A program made the translations under genes and the position numbers. The notes below the pieces were generated by a model. That model was not told the origin of the DNA, ran no database searches, and worked only from the letters and a program-made list of their open reading frames with translations. This document shows, piece by piece, positions 1-5,779 of a stretch of 5,779 nucleotides of DNA (positions are counted from its first letter, which is position 1; each line of letters opens with the position of its first letter). The stretch is from Verrucomicrobia bacterium UBA1263 (GTDB taxonomy: Bacteria > Verrucomicrobiota > Verrucomicrobiia > Limisphaerales > UBA1412), in assembly GCA_002308515.1 (NCBI GenBank), contig DBVN01000025.1, positions 1-5,779 of the forward strand, read 5' to 3'.

Positions 1-1451
1 TGCTGAAAACATTGGAAGAACCGCCTCCGCATGTGAAGTTTATGTTCGCCACAACGGAGCCGGAAAAAGTTCTGCCGACTATTCTTTCACGCTGTCAGCG
101 TTTTGATCTCAAGAGGATCCCTGTTCCATTGATCGTCAAGCAGTTAAGTTATATCTGCAAGAATGAGGGAGTGGAGGCGGACGAACCGGCGCTGGAGGCG
201 ATAGCCCGCGGCGCGGAAGGTTGTCTGCGTGACGCGGAATCTACGCTGGATCAGCTTATCAGCTTTTGCGGCAATAAATTGCAGGAATCGGATGTGCTTT
301 CGGCTTTTGGGCTGGTTTCACGAGGCGAGATCCAAAAACTTTCAGAATCGATTTTGGACGGCGATTTGTTCGGCGCACTGAAAACGCTTCATTTTCTGCT
401 GGATAACGGTAAAGACATCAGCCGCTTGAACAGCGATCTGCTGGCGCATTTCCGCAATCTTTCATTGTTCCAGATTTCCAAAGGAGACCGAAGTTTGATG
501 GAAGTCTCTGAGGCGGAATGGAATTGCATTCAATCTCAAGCCTCTAAGATCACGATGGAAGGGGTGACCCGTGTCATGGATATCCTGTTGGCCAATGAGT
601 GGAAACTCGCGCAAGCCGTTTCCCGTTCAGTGGTGATGGAACTTTCTATCGTGGAAGCGGTTCAGGCTAAGAGCGCGGTCAGCATCGAAGATCTGCTGAA
701 GCGTTTGGGGCAGCTGAGAGATTCCGCTCAGCCGGCCGCTCCTGTGTCCGTTCCGCAAAATCCTATTGCGCCTCCTGCTTATACGCCTCCGCCGCAAGCC
801 GCTCCGGTGAAAAATACGGAGTATGTTCCCAAGTCGATGCCGACTTATTCAGGAATGGCCAGAGCGAAGGCTCCGGTTCCCCAAAGCCGTTCAGCGGCAG
901 CACCTCCGGTTTCAGCCCCATCACGGGAATTGGAAGCCGCGATGAAAGACCTGCCTGCTTTTTGGCAGAAGATGAAGGATTTTCTGAGGAAGGAAAATCG
1001 TTTTCTGTACAGCTTTTTGCGGGGTGCTGTTCCTATGGCATTGACGGAAAACAGCTTTGAATTAGGTATATCGCAAGAAGATTCTTCGGATCAAATGTTT
1101 TTGGATGATCCGGGGAATAAGAAAATTCTGGAAGGTTATCTCATTTCTTGCGGATTTCCTCGTTGCCGTGTAGTATTTCGGACGTGCGATTCCGCGAAAT
1201 CTCAGCGGCAGATGTTGGAGGAGGAGCAACCTGCCGAGACATCTGTTGAGAAAAAAATGCCGCAAGGATCGGCACCGCAGTCGGTTGTACCTCATGAGGA
1301 GGAACCGTTGAAGGAGTTGACGGAAGTCAGTGCTCCGCCGGTAGTGGAACCGATCGATTTTAAGAATGATCCTTTGATCAAAGAAGCATTGGAGCGTTTT
1401 AGCGCTTCGATCGTGCAGACAGGGGTAACTAAAACCCCAAGAAACAATTAG
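1..1451 (+). CDS. dnaX: DNA polymerase III subunit gamma/tau (clamp loader ATPase), 5'-truncated by window edge
   Basis: DnaX is the ATPase of the DNA polymerase III clamp loader: it helps open and place the beta clamp and, as tau, couples polymerase to helicase. The frame is open to the left edge (LKTLEEPPP precedes and includes the TTG at 12), so the true start and the Walker A/B motifs lie upstream; about 140 residues are probably missing by comparison with E. coli DnaX. Numbering from base 12, the sensor 1 strand MFATTEPEKV is at 11-20, the SRC arginine-finger motif at 26-28, and the sensor 2 helix GCLRDAESTLDQ has Arg73. The clamp-loader collar follows, then a Pro/Ala-rich linker (about 240-303), a C-terminal globular domain (about 304-391), a Glu/Pro-rich linker, and a short terminal motif DPLIKEALERF (453-463) often seen at DnaX ends. 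It ends in TAG, 15 bases before ybaB, the classical dnaX-ybaB-recR order. Identification is very secure; the exact interdomain borders are estimates. Confidence 0.97.
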   Translation, partial: LKTLEEPPPHVKFMFATTEPEKVLPTILSRCQRFDLKRIPVPLIVKQLSYICKNEGVEADEPALEAIARGAEGCLRDAESTLDQLISFCGNKLQESDVLSAFGLVSRGEIQKLSESILDGDLFGALKTLHFLLDNGKDISRLNSDLLAHFRNLSLFQISKGDRSLMEVSEAEWNCIQSQASKITMEGVTRVMDILLANEWKLAQAVSRSVVMELSIVEAVQAKSAVSIEDLLKRLGQLRDSAQPAAPVSVPQNPIAPPAYTPPPQAAPVKNTEYVPKSMPTYSGMARAKAPVPQSRSAAAPPVSAPSRELEAAMKDLPAFWQKMKDFLRKENRFLYSFLRGAVPMALTENSFELGISQEDSSDQMFLDDPGNKKILEGYLISCGFPRCRVVFRTCDSAKSQRQMLEEEQPAETSVEKKMPQGSAPQSVVPHEEEPLKELTEVSAPPVVEPIDFKNDPLIKEALERFSASIVQTGVTKTPRNN

Positions 1452-1466
1452 TTGATTTAAATTATT

Positions 1467-1778
1467 ATGTCCAGTATTGGTAAATTGATGAAACAGGCTG
1501 CCAGGATTCAGCAGCAGATGGAAGAAATGCAGGGGCAGCTTTCCGCTCGTACCGTGGAAGCCAGCAGCGGCGGCGGAGCTGTCAAGGTAGTCGTCAGATG
1601 CGACCGCACTCTGGCCTCGATCAAGATCGACCCTCAAGCTGTTAATCCGCAGGATGTTCAGATGCTCGAAGATCTGGTGATAACGGCAGTCAATGCTGGT
1701 TTGAAGCAGGCGGAAGAGATTTCCACGTCTGAAATGGGCAAGGTGACATCAGGGTTAAAATTGCCCGGTCTGTTCTAA
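1467..1778 (+). CDS. ybaB: YbaB/EbfC family nucleoid-associated DNA-binding protein
   Basis: This is a small (103 aa) member of the YbaB/EbfC family, whose characterised members are dimeric, bind DNA and are associated with the nucleoid. The N-terminus (about 1-27, rich in Gln/Glu/Met: KLMKQAARIQQQMEEMQ) is the expected long helix. The family Gly-rich turn follows (SSGGGAVKVVV, about 34-44), then the IDP turn, a second helical part (LEDLVITAVNAGLKQAEE) and the hallmark end GLKLPGLF. Length is typical. The ATG at 1467 gives the standard N-terminus, but no Shine-Dalgarno sequence precedes it, only an AT-rich leader. It lies 15 bases after dnaX and 3 bases before recR, in the same frame as both, so co-transcription and translational coupling are likely. 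Its exact role is not settled even in model bacteria; the recR linkage suggests a part in DNA metabolism. Confidence 0.96.
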   Translation: MSSIGKLMKQAARIQQQMEEMQGQLSARTVEASSGGGAVKVVVRCDRTLASIKIDPQAVNPQDVQMLEDLVITAVNAGLKQAEEISTSEMGKVTSGLKLPGLF

Positions 1779-1781
1779 TTT

Positions 1782-2390
1782 GTGATTCCAAAAGGGCTTC
1801 AAGTTCTCATCTCTGAGTTGGGAAAGTTGCCAGGGATAGGGCCTCGTTCCGCGGAGCGTTTGGCTCTTCATCTTTTTCTTGGAGGTCGGGAAAGTTCTGC
1901 GCGGCTGGGCAACGCGTTGCTTCATGTGCATGAGGCAGTTTCGTTGTGTCCTGTCTGCGGAGCTTTGTGCGAGTTTGAAAACGGAGCCGCGAAGTGTGAG
2001 ATCTGTGGTGATCCATCGCGCCGGAGGGATATCCTGTGCGTGGTGGAGAAAGCGGTAGATGTCATGCCTTTGGATAAGTCCGGTGCGTTTCGCGGTCAGT
2101 ATCATGTGCTGGGAGGCAAACTTTCTCCTATCAACGGAATAGGGCCGGAAGATCTGCGGCTCAAGGAATTGTTTGATCGTGTGAAGAATGATGGTGTCCA
2201 GGAGGTACTGATGGCTCTGGGAATGGATGTGGAATCGGATGCCACGGTTTATTTTATCGCGAAACATCTGAGCGAGTTGGGAGTGAAAGTCTCGCGTCTG
2301 GCTCAGGGATTGCCCGCGGGGGCATCGTTGGAATTCGCGGATGGTCTAACATTGGGGCGAGCCATTGAAAATCGCCTCACAGTCCAGTAG
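1782..2390 (+). CDS. recR: Recombination mediator protein RecR
   Basis: RecR works with RecO and RecF in the RecFOR pathway, helping load RecA onto SSB-coated gapped DNA in the cytoplasm. At 202 aa it has the usual length and domain order: helix-hairpin-helix (LPGIGPRSAERLALHL, 16-31), a C4 zinc site (C56-x2-C59 and C72-x2-C75), a Toprim fold (ILCVVEKAVDV from about 84, Glu89 being the usual Toprim Glu) and the conserved C-terminal segment SRLAQGLPAG followed by LEFADGLTLGRAIENR. The second acidic Toprim motif reads GMDVESDATVYFIA (147-160), with Ser152 where the family usually has Gly. The GTG at 1782 is chosen because the TAA ending ybaB lies only one codon upstream in the same frame and the next in-frame start (TTG at 1815) would remove N-terminal sequence just before the hairpin motif. 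There is no Shine-Dalgarno sequence, so reinitiation after ybaB is the likely mode of translation. Confidence 0.96.
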   Translation: MIPKGLQVLISELGKLPGIGPRSAERLALHLFLGGRESSARLGNALLHVHEAVSLCPVCGALCEFENGAAKCEICGDPSRRRDILCVVEKAVDVMPLDKSGAFRGQYHVLGGKLSPINGIGPEDLRLKELFDRVKNDGVQEVLMALGMDVESDATVYFIAKHLSELGVKVSRLAQGLPAGASLEFADGLTLGRAIENRLTVQ

Positions 2391-2411
2391 TTCTGGTTTT
2401 GATTTTGGTTT

Positions 2412-3044
2412 ATGACAGAGAGTGTAAAAGGGTCTGAAAAGATCGTTGCGTTTGATTTAGGAAAAGTACTTCTGGATTTCGATTATATGAAGGCAGCCGG
2501 GAAACTGGTACCTTTGTGCGGAGTATTTCCCCTGAAGCTGATGGGGATACTCACCGGGGAAGGTATGGAGCTTTTGCAGCAGTTGGAGCTGGGACAGATC
2601 GAAGATGATGAGTTTTACCGTCAGTTGTCAACTCTGGTCAAATTCAAGGGGACCCGTGAGGATTTTATGAAGATCTTTGGAGATATTTTTACCCCGATCG
2701 ATGAAATGATCCAGTTCCATAGTGAATTGAAGAAGAAGGGGATCCGTACTTATATATTCTCCAATACCAATGATACGGCGGTGAAATGGATCGCGGAGCA
2801 TTATCCGTTTTATAATGATTTCGACGGTTATTTTTTGAGTTATAAAATGAAAGTGGCCAAGCCGTCAGAGGCGTTTTACATCAAAGTGGAAGAGTCCACA
2901 GGCAAGAAGGGAAATGAGATCATTTATGTGGATGACAGACAGGAGAATATAGATACGGCACTCAGCCGCGGATGGTCCGCGGTCCTTTATACGTCTCCCG
3001 AAAAAGTTATCCCGCGGGTGTGGAGTTTGTTAGGAATCGGGTAG
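2412..3044 (+). CDS. HAD-superfamily hydrolase, subfamily IA (YihX-like phosphatase candidate)
   Basis: This 210 aa protein is a haloacid dehalogenase-superfamily hydrolase, most likely a small-molecule phosphatase acting through an aspartyl-phosphate. Motif I is FDLGKVLLDFD with nucleophile Asp15; the usual second Asp (position +2) is Gly17. Motif II is IFSNTND with Ser117, motif III is KVAKP with Lys150, and motif IV is IYVDDRQENID with Asp174 and Asp175. The helical stretch between motif I and about residue 95 fits a C1 cap of the HAD-IA group. The DLGxV form of motif I together with SNTN in motif II resembles E. coli YihX, an alpha-D-glucose-1-phosphate phosphatase, but the substrate here cannot be read from sequence. 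The start ATG has no Shine-Dalgarno sequence and follows a T-rich leader. The gene lies 21 bases after recR and 15 bases before the DAHP synthase gene, so it is probably in the same transcript. The superfamily call is secure; specific function is unknown. Confidence 0.9.
   Translation: MTESVKGSEKIVAFDLGKVLLDFDYMKAAGKLVPLCGVFPLKLMGILTGEGMELLQQLELGQIEDDEFYRQLSTLVKFKGTREDFMKIFGDIFTPIDEMIQFHSELKKKGIRTYIFSNTNDTAVKWIAEHYPFYNDFDGYFLSYKMKVAKPSEAFYIKVEESTGKKGNEIIYVDDRQENIDTALSRGWSAVLYTSPEKVIPRVWSLLGIG
2966..2982. repeat. Perfect 7-bp GC-rich inverted repeat inside the HAD gene
   Basis: CCGCGGA and TCCGCGG are exact reverse complements separated by TGG, giving a possible tight hairpin. It codes for Arg-Gly-Trp-Ser-Ala (with flanking bases) in the HAD protein and is not followed by a long T run, so it does not look like an intrinsic terminator. 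A third CCGCGG occurs at 3012-3017 within CCCGCGGG. The repeat is directly visible; any function is speculative and it may simply follow from Arg/Ala codon choice. Confidence 0.35.
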
Positions 3045-3051
3045 AAGGGAG
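3045..3051 (+). promoter_or_regulatory. Shine-Dalgarno site deciding the DAHP synthase start
   Basis: AAGGGAG lies immediately after the TAG of the HAD gene, and its last G is separated by 8 bases from the ATG at 3060. This is a good ribosome-binding geometry and the only clear Shine-Dalgarno sequence among the five starts visible here. It favours the ATG at 3060 over the in-frame GTG at 3051, which would overlap the site. Confidence 0.7.
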
Positions 3052-3059
3052 TGGAATGG

Positions 3060-4118
3060 ATGAATAATGTTGTTAATTTAAGGGTTATAGAGATTTGTAA
3101 ACTGCTGACACCGGTGGAGCTGAAGTCGCAGTTTCCGCTGCCGGAGGACTCATACGCGCATATTACCCAGTGGAGGAAAGATATTTCCAATATCCTGCAT
3201 AAGAAGGATAAACGTTTTTTGGCAATCGTAGGACCCTGTTCTGTTCATGACGGCAGGTCCGCTCTGGATTATGCCTACCGCCTGAACGAGCTGCGGAAGA
3301 AGGTGGAGGACAAGATCTATCTGGTGATGCGGGTTTATTTTGAGAAGCCCCGTACTACGATCGGATGGAAGGGATTGATCAATGATCCTTTCATGGACGG
3401 TTCCAATGATATCGAAGCCGGTCTGGAGATCGCCCGGAGTTTGCTGCTGAAGGTCATCGGGATGGGACTGCCCGCGGCGACAGAGTTTCTGGATCCTATC
3501 ATTCCCCAGTATCTGGACGATCTGGTCTGCTGGGCCGCGATCGGTGCCCGCACGTCCGAAAGCCAGACGCATCGTGAGATGGCCAGCGGTCTGTCCATGC
3601 CGGTTGGTTTGAAAAACGGAACAGACGGACGTTTGCAGACGGCCATTGACGCGATGACAGCCTGTAACGCTTCTCATACTTTTCTGGGAATAGATGATGA
3701 CGGCGTGACCAGCATCATCCGCACGACGGGGAATCCGGATGTGCATGTGGTGCTGCGCGGCGGTCGTGATCATCCCAATTATGACAAGGAATCTATTCGG
3801 AATTCCATAGAGCTGCTGGAAAAAGCCGCGATGACGACTTCTTTGGTAATAGACTGCAGTCATGCCAATTCCTGCAAACATTTCGATCGTCAGGTCGCGG
3901 TGTGGAATGATATCATCGAGCAGCGTTTAGCCGGTACGGATGATATTATCGGCGCGATGGTGGAGAGCAATATCAATGAAGGCTCTCAGCCGCTGCCGTC
4001 CATGAAGGATGGAAAAGATATCAAGTCTCAGCTCAAGTACGGAGTTTCCATTACGGACAGTTGTCTGGGCTGGGAGGATACGGAGAAGATGATATTATCC
4101 ACTTATCAGAAGCTTTAG
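3060..4118 (+). CDS. aroF: 3-deoxy-7-phosphoheptulonate (DAHP) synthase, class I AroF/AroG/AroH type
   Basis: This enzyme condenses phosphoenolpyruvate with erythrose 4-phosphate to DAHP, the first step of the shikimate pathway to Phe, Tyr and Trp. The 352 aa product matches the E. coli AroG/F/H family over its whole length, including the N-terminal extension (LRVIEICKLLTPVEL). Numbering from ATG 3060, metal ligands are Cys60 in GPCSVHD, His268 in DCSHANS, Glu302 in MVESNINEG and Asp333 in SITDSCLGWED. Substrate-binding residues include Arg91 and Lys96 in MRVYFEKPRTT, Arg164 in GARTSESQ, Lys185 in LKNGTDG and Arg233 in LRGG. The effector-site strand reads FLGIDDDG, with Gly210 where Phe-inhibited enzymes have Ser; this is the tyrosine-type state, hence the aroF symbol, which is an inference. 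A short insertion (PSMKDGKDIK) precedes the final metal-binding loop. The GTG at 3051 would add three residues but overlaps the Shine-Dalgarno sequence. No attenuator or repressor site is visible, so the gene may depend on readthrough from upstream. Confidence 0.96.
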   Translation: MNNVVNLRVIEICKLLTPVELKSQFPLPEDSYAHITQWRKDISNILHKKDKRFLAIVGPCSVHDGRSALDYAYRLNELRKKVEDKIYLVMRVYFEKPRTTIGWKGLINDPFMDGSNDIEAGLEIARSLLLKVIGMGLPAATEFLDPIIPQYLDDLVCWAAIGARTSESQTHREMASGLSMPVGLKNGTDGRLQTAIDAMTACNASHTFLGIDDDGVTSIIRTTGNPDVHVVLRGGRDHPNYDKESIRNSIELLEKAAMTTSLVIDCSHANSCKHFDRQVAVWNDIIEQRLAGTDDIIGAMVESNINEGSQPLPSMKDGKDIKSQLKYGVSITDSCLGWEDTEKMILSTYQKL

Positions 4119-4175
4119 CGGGTTTTATCCTTTTATAGTTTCTGGCAGACGGTATTTTTCATTATTCTTTGCGCT
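4119..4175 (+). other. 57-base intergenic leader of uvrB, no confirmed element
   Basis: This is the longest gap in the window. It is T-rich, contains a TATAGT hexamer at 4134-4139 that could serve as a -10 element, but has no convincing -35 partner, no hairpin terminator for the upstream gene, no Shine-Dalgarno sequence and no recognisable SOS operator of the E. coli CTGT-N8-ACAG type. It contains no stop codon in the frame shared by the two flanking genes. Whether uvrB has its own promoter here cannot be decided from sequence alone. Confidence 0.4.
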
Positions 4176-5779
4176 ATGTTTGAACTGGTTTCATCTTACG
4201 CTCCCTCCGGGGATCAGCCTCAGGCGATCGCCAAACTGGTGGAGGGAGTCAGATCAGGTGAACGCCACCAGACGCTGCTGGGTGTGACCGGTTCGGGCAA
4301 GACTTTTACGATCGCCAATGTCATCGCCCAGATCAATAAGCCCACGCTGATCATTTCGCATAATAAAACGCTGGCGGCTCAGCTGTATTCGGAGTTCAAG
4401 GGGTTTTTCCCGCATAACGCGGTCGAGTATTTCATCAGTTATTTCGATTTTTATCAGCCGGAGGCGTATATTCCCCAGACGGATACCTTTATTGAAAAGG
4501 ATTCCAGCATCAATGACGAGATCGAACGGATGAGGCTGGCCGCGATGAGCAGTCTTTTTTCGCGGGAGGATGTCATTGTGGTGGCCAGTGTTTCCTGCAT
4601 TTATGGTTTAGGCAGCCGCGAGGAGTATGAGGAGATGCTCATTCAGGTCCGGCGCGGACAGATCCTGGACAGGGACGCTTTTCTGGAACGTCTGGTGGAG
4701 CTGCTGTACGCGCGCAATGATATCGAGTTTGGCCGGGGTGCTTTTCGCGTGAGGGGCGATGTGGTGGAGCTTTTCCCGGCATGGATGCAGGACGCGTTTC
4801 GTTTTGAGTTTTTCGGGGATGAGATCGAAAAGATCAGCCGCTGCGATCCGCTGACAGGGGAGACTTTCAGTGAGCTGGAGTCGGTAACGATTTTTCCGGC
4901 CAAGCAGTTTGTTACGTCTAAGGAGAATCTGATCCGCGCGACCAAAACGATCAAGACGGAGCTGAATGAACGGCTGGAATGGTTCGAGCAGCATGGAAAA
5001 CTGCTGGAGGCGCAGCGTCTGAAGTCCCGCACGGAGTATGACATCGAGATGATGCTGGAGATGGGATTTTGTTCCGGCATCGAGAATTACAGCCGGCATA
5101 TCACGGGACGGCCTCCCGGTTCCAAGCCGTGTACGCTGATCGATTTTTTCCCCAGGGATTATCTGCTGATCATTGATGAATCGCACGTGACGGTTCCTCA
5201 GATCGGAGGTATGTCGGCCGGAGACCGCTCCCGCAAGACGGTGCTGGTGGATTACGGGTTCCGGCTGCCCAGCGCGCTGGATAACCGGCCTTTGCGTTTC
5301 GAGGAGTTCCAGGCCATGCAGGGGCAGACTATTTACCTGAGCGCGACACCCAGTCCGCGCGAGCTGGAATGGAGTCACGGCAAAGTCGTGGAGCAAATCG
5401 TGAGACCCACAGGGCTGGTAGATCCGGAAGTTTTTATCCGTCCTCTGAAGGGACAGATAGACGATTTGATCGAGGAGATCCGCAAGCGTGCCGAAAAGCA
5501 TGAGCGTATTTTTGTGACAACACTGACCAAGCGTACCGCGGAAAAGCTGACCGATTATCTGCGCGATATCGGGATCAATGTCCAGTATCTGCACAGCGAG
5601 ATAGACGCTATCGAACGTGTGGAGATACTGCGGGCGCTCCGCCGCGGCGACTTTGATGTGCTGGTGGGGATCAACCTTCTGCGCGAGGGGCTGGATGTGC
5701 CCGAAGTTTCTCTGGTGGCGATCCTGGACGCGGACAAGGAGGGATTTCTCCGCTCCGAAACCAGCCTGATTCAGACCAT
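4176..5779 (+). CDS. uvrB: Excinuclease ABC subunit UvrB, 3'-truncated by window edge
   Basis: UvrB receives damaged DNA from UvrA, verifies the lesion with a beta-hairpin and recruits UvrC for dual incision in nucleotide excision repair. The frame stays open from the ATG at 4176 to the right edge (534 codons), which is about four fifths of a typical 670-aa protein. Visible motifs are Walker A GVTGSGKT (36-43, Lys42), the damage-probing hairpin YFDFYQPEAY (89-98), IEKDSSINDEI, SVSCIYGLG, FRVRGDVVELFPA, SGIENYSRHITGRPPG, Walker B LIIDESH (331-337), FRLPSALDNRPL, motif III SATPSPRELE, TTLTKRTAE, YLHSEID and NLLREGLDVPEVSLVAILDA. It breaks off at SLIQT, just before the QTIGRAAR motif VI; the rest of the second helicase domain and the C-terminal UvrC-binding region lie outside. 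The start gives the standard FELVSSYAPSGDQP N-terminus, but no Shine-Dalgarno sequence is present. Conservation is high throughout with no frameshift. Confidence 0.98.
   Translation, partial: MFELVSSYAPSGDQPQAIAKLVEGVRSGERHQTLLGVTGSGKTFTIANVIAQINKPTLIISHNKTLAAQLYSEFKGFFPHNAVEYFISYFDFYQPEAYIPQTDTFIEKDSSINDEIERMRLAAMSSLFSREDVIVVASVSCIYGLGSREEYEEMLIQVRRGQILDRDAFLERLVELLYARNDIEFGRGAFRVRGDVVELFPAWMQDAFRFEFFGDEIEKISRCDPLTGETFSELESVTIFPAKQFVTSKENLIRATKTIKTELNERLEWFEQHGKLLEAQRLKSRTEYDIEMMLEMGFCSGIENYSRHITGRPPGSKPCTLIDFFPRDYLLIIDESHVTVPQIGGMSAGDRSRKTVLVDYGFRLPSALDNRPLRFEEFQAMQGQTIYLSATPSPRELEWSHGKVVEQIVRPTGLVDPEVFIRPLKGQIDDLIEEIRKRAEKHERIFVTTLTKRTAEKLTDYLRDIGINVQYLHSEIDAIERVEILRALRRGDFDVLVGINLLREGLDVPEVSLVAILDADKEGFLRSETSLIQT

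Noticed and set aside
1422..1438. GGGGT/ACCCC inverted repeat with a 7-base loop at the dnaX 3' end as a possible terminator
   Set aside because: The stem has only 5 bp, no T run follows, and ybaB and recR are tightly packed downstream.
1062..1637. Antisense open frame spanning the dnaX 3' end and the start of ybaB
   Set aside because: The translation is low in recognisable motifs and rich in Arg/Leu/His, and both sense genes are certain, so this is a mirror frame.
2311..2324. TGCCC/GGGCA inverted repeat inside recR
   Set aside because: It falls in the codons for the conserved GLPAG segment, so the sequence is explained by protein constraint.
2384..2400. CCAG/CTGG hairpin followed by TTTT after recR as a possible terminator
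   Set aside because: A 4-bp stem is too weak and the T run is only four bases long; the HAD gene starts 21 bases after recR.
3051..3053. GTG as the start of the DAHP synthase gene
   Set aside because: It overlaps the only good Shine-Dalgarno sequence; the ATG at 3060 has 8-base spacing and gives a family-typical N-terminus.
3150..3881. Antisense open frame opposite the DAHP synthase gene
   Set aside because: The sense strand carries every catalytic residue of the DAHP synthase family; the reverse product resembles no family I know.
4134..4139. TATAGT as a -10 promoter element for uvrB
   Set aside because: No acceptable -35 hexamer lies about 17 bases upstream, and one hexamer in T-rich sequence is not enough evidence.
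4608..5594. Long antisense open frame (328 codons) opposite uvrB
   Set aside because: It lies wholly inside a strongly conserved uvrB reading frame. The antisense product is rich in Arg, Leu and Gln with no recognisable domain, which fits a shadow of the sense codons.

Overview
The window is a densely packed, single-strand bacterial chromosome segment of housekeeping genes. All six genes lie on the + strand and in the same reading frame. The order is dnaX (5' end outside the window), ybaB/ebfC, recR, a HAD-superfamily hydrolase, a class I DAHP synthase (aroF/aroG type) and uvrB (3' end outside the window). Intergenic gaps are 15, 3, 21, 15 and 57 bases. No rRNA, tRNA, mobile element, CRISPR array or phage gene is visible, and no gene-free stretch exceeds 57 bases.

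Left part (1-2390): dnaX-ybaB-recR is the classical bacterial cluster that joins the DNA polymerase III clamp-loader subunit to a small nucleoid-associated protein and the RecFOR-pathway protein RecR. Middle (2412-4118): a YihX-like HAD phosphatase candidate lies 15 bases upstream of the first enzyme of the shikimate pathway, the only gene here with a clear Shine-Dalgarno sequence. Right part (4176-5779): the first 534 codons of uvrB, the damage-recognition helicase of nucleotide excision repair. Four of the six genes serve replication, recombination or repair; the HAD and DAHP synthase genes are the metabolic insert between them.

Organism: a bacterium of intermediate GC content by eye. Four of the five visible starts lack a Shine-Dalgarno sequence and follow AT-rich leaders, and four of the five visible stops are TAG. 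The DnaX and DAHP synthase sequences would fit the Verrucomicrobiota/Lentisphaerota/Kiritimatiellota (PVC) side of the tree, but this is a low-confidence impression from motif wording only.

I see no convincing new biological system. The points most worth a second look are a predicted tyrosine-type effector site in the DAHP synthase, the shared reading frame with single-stop junctions and TAG preference, the HAD gene with Gly in place of the second motif I Asp, and small substitutions at conserved positions in RecR and UvrB.
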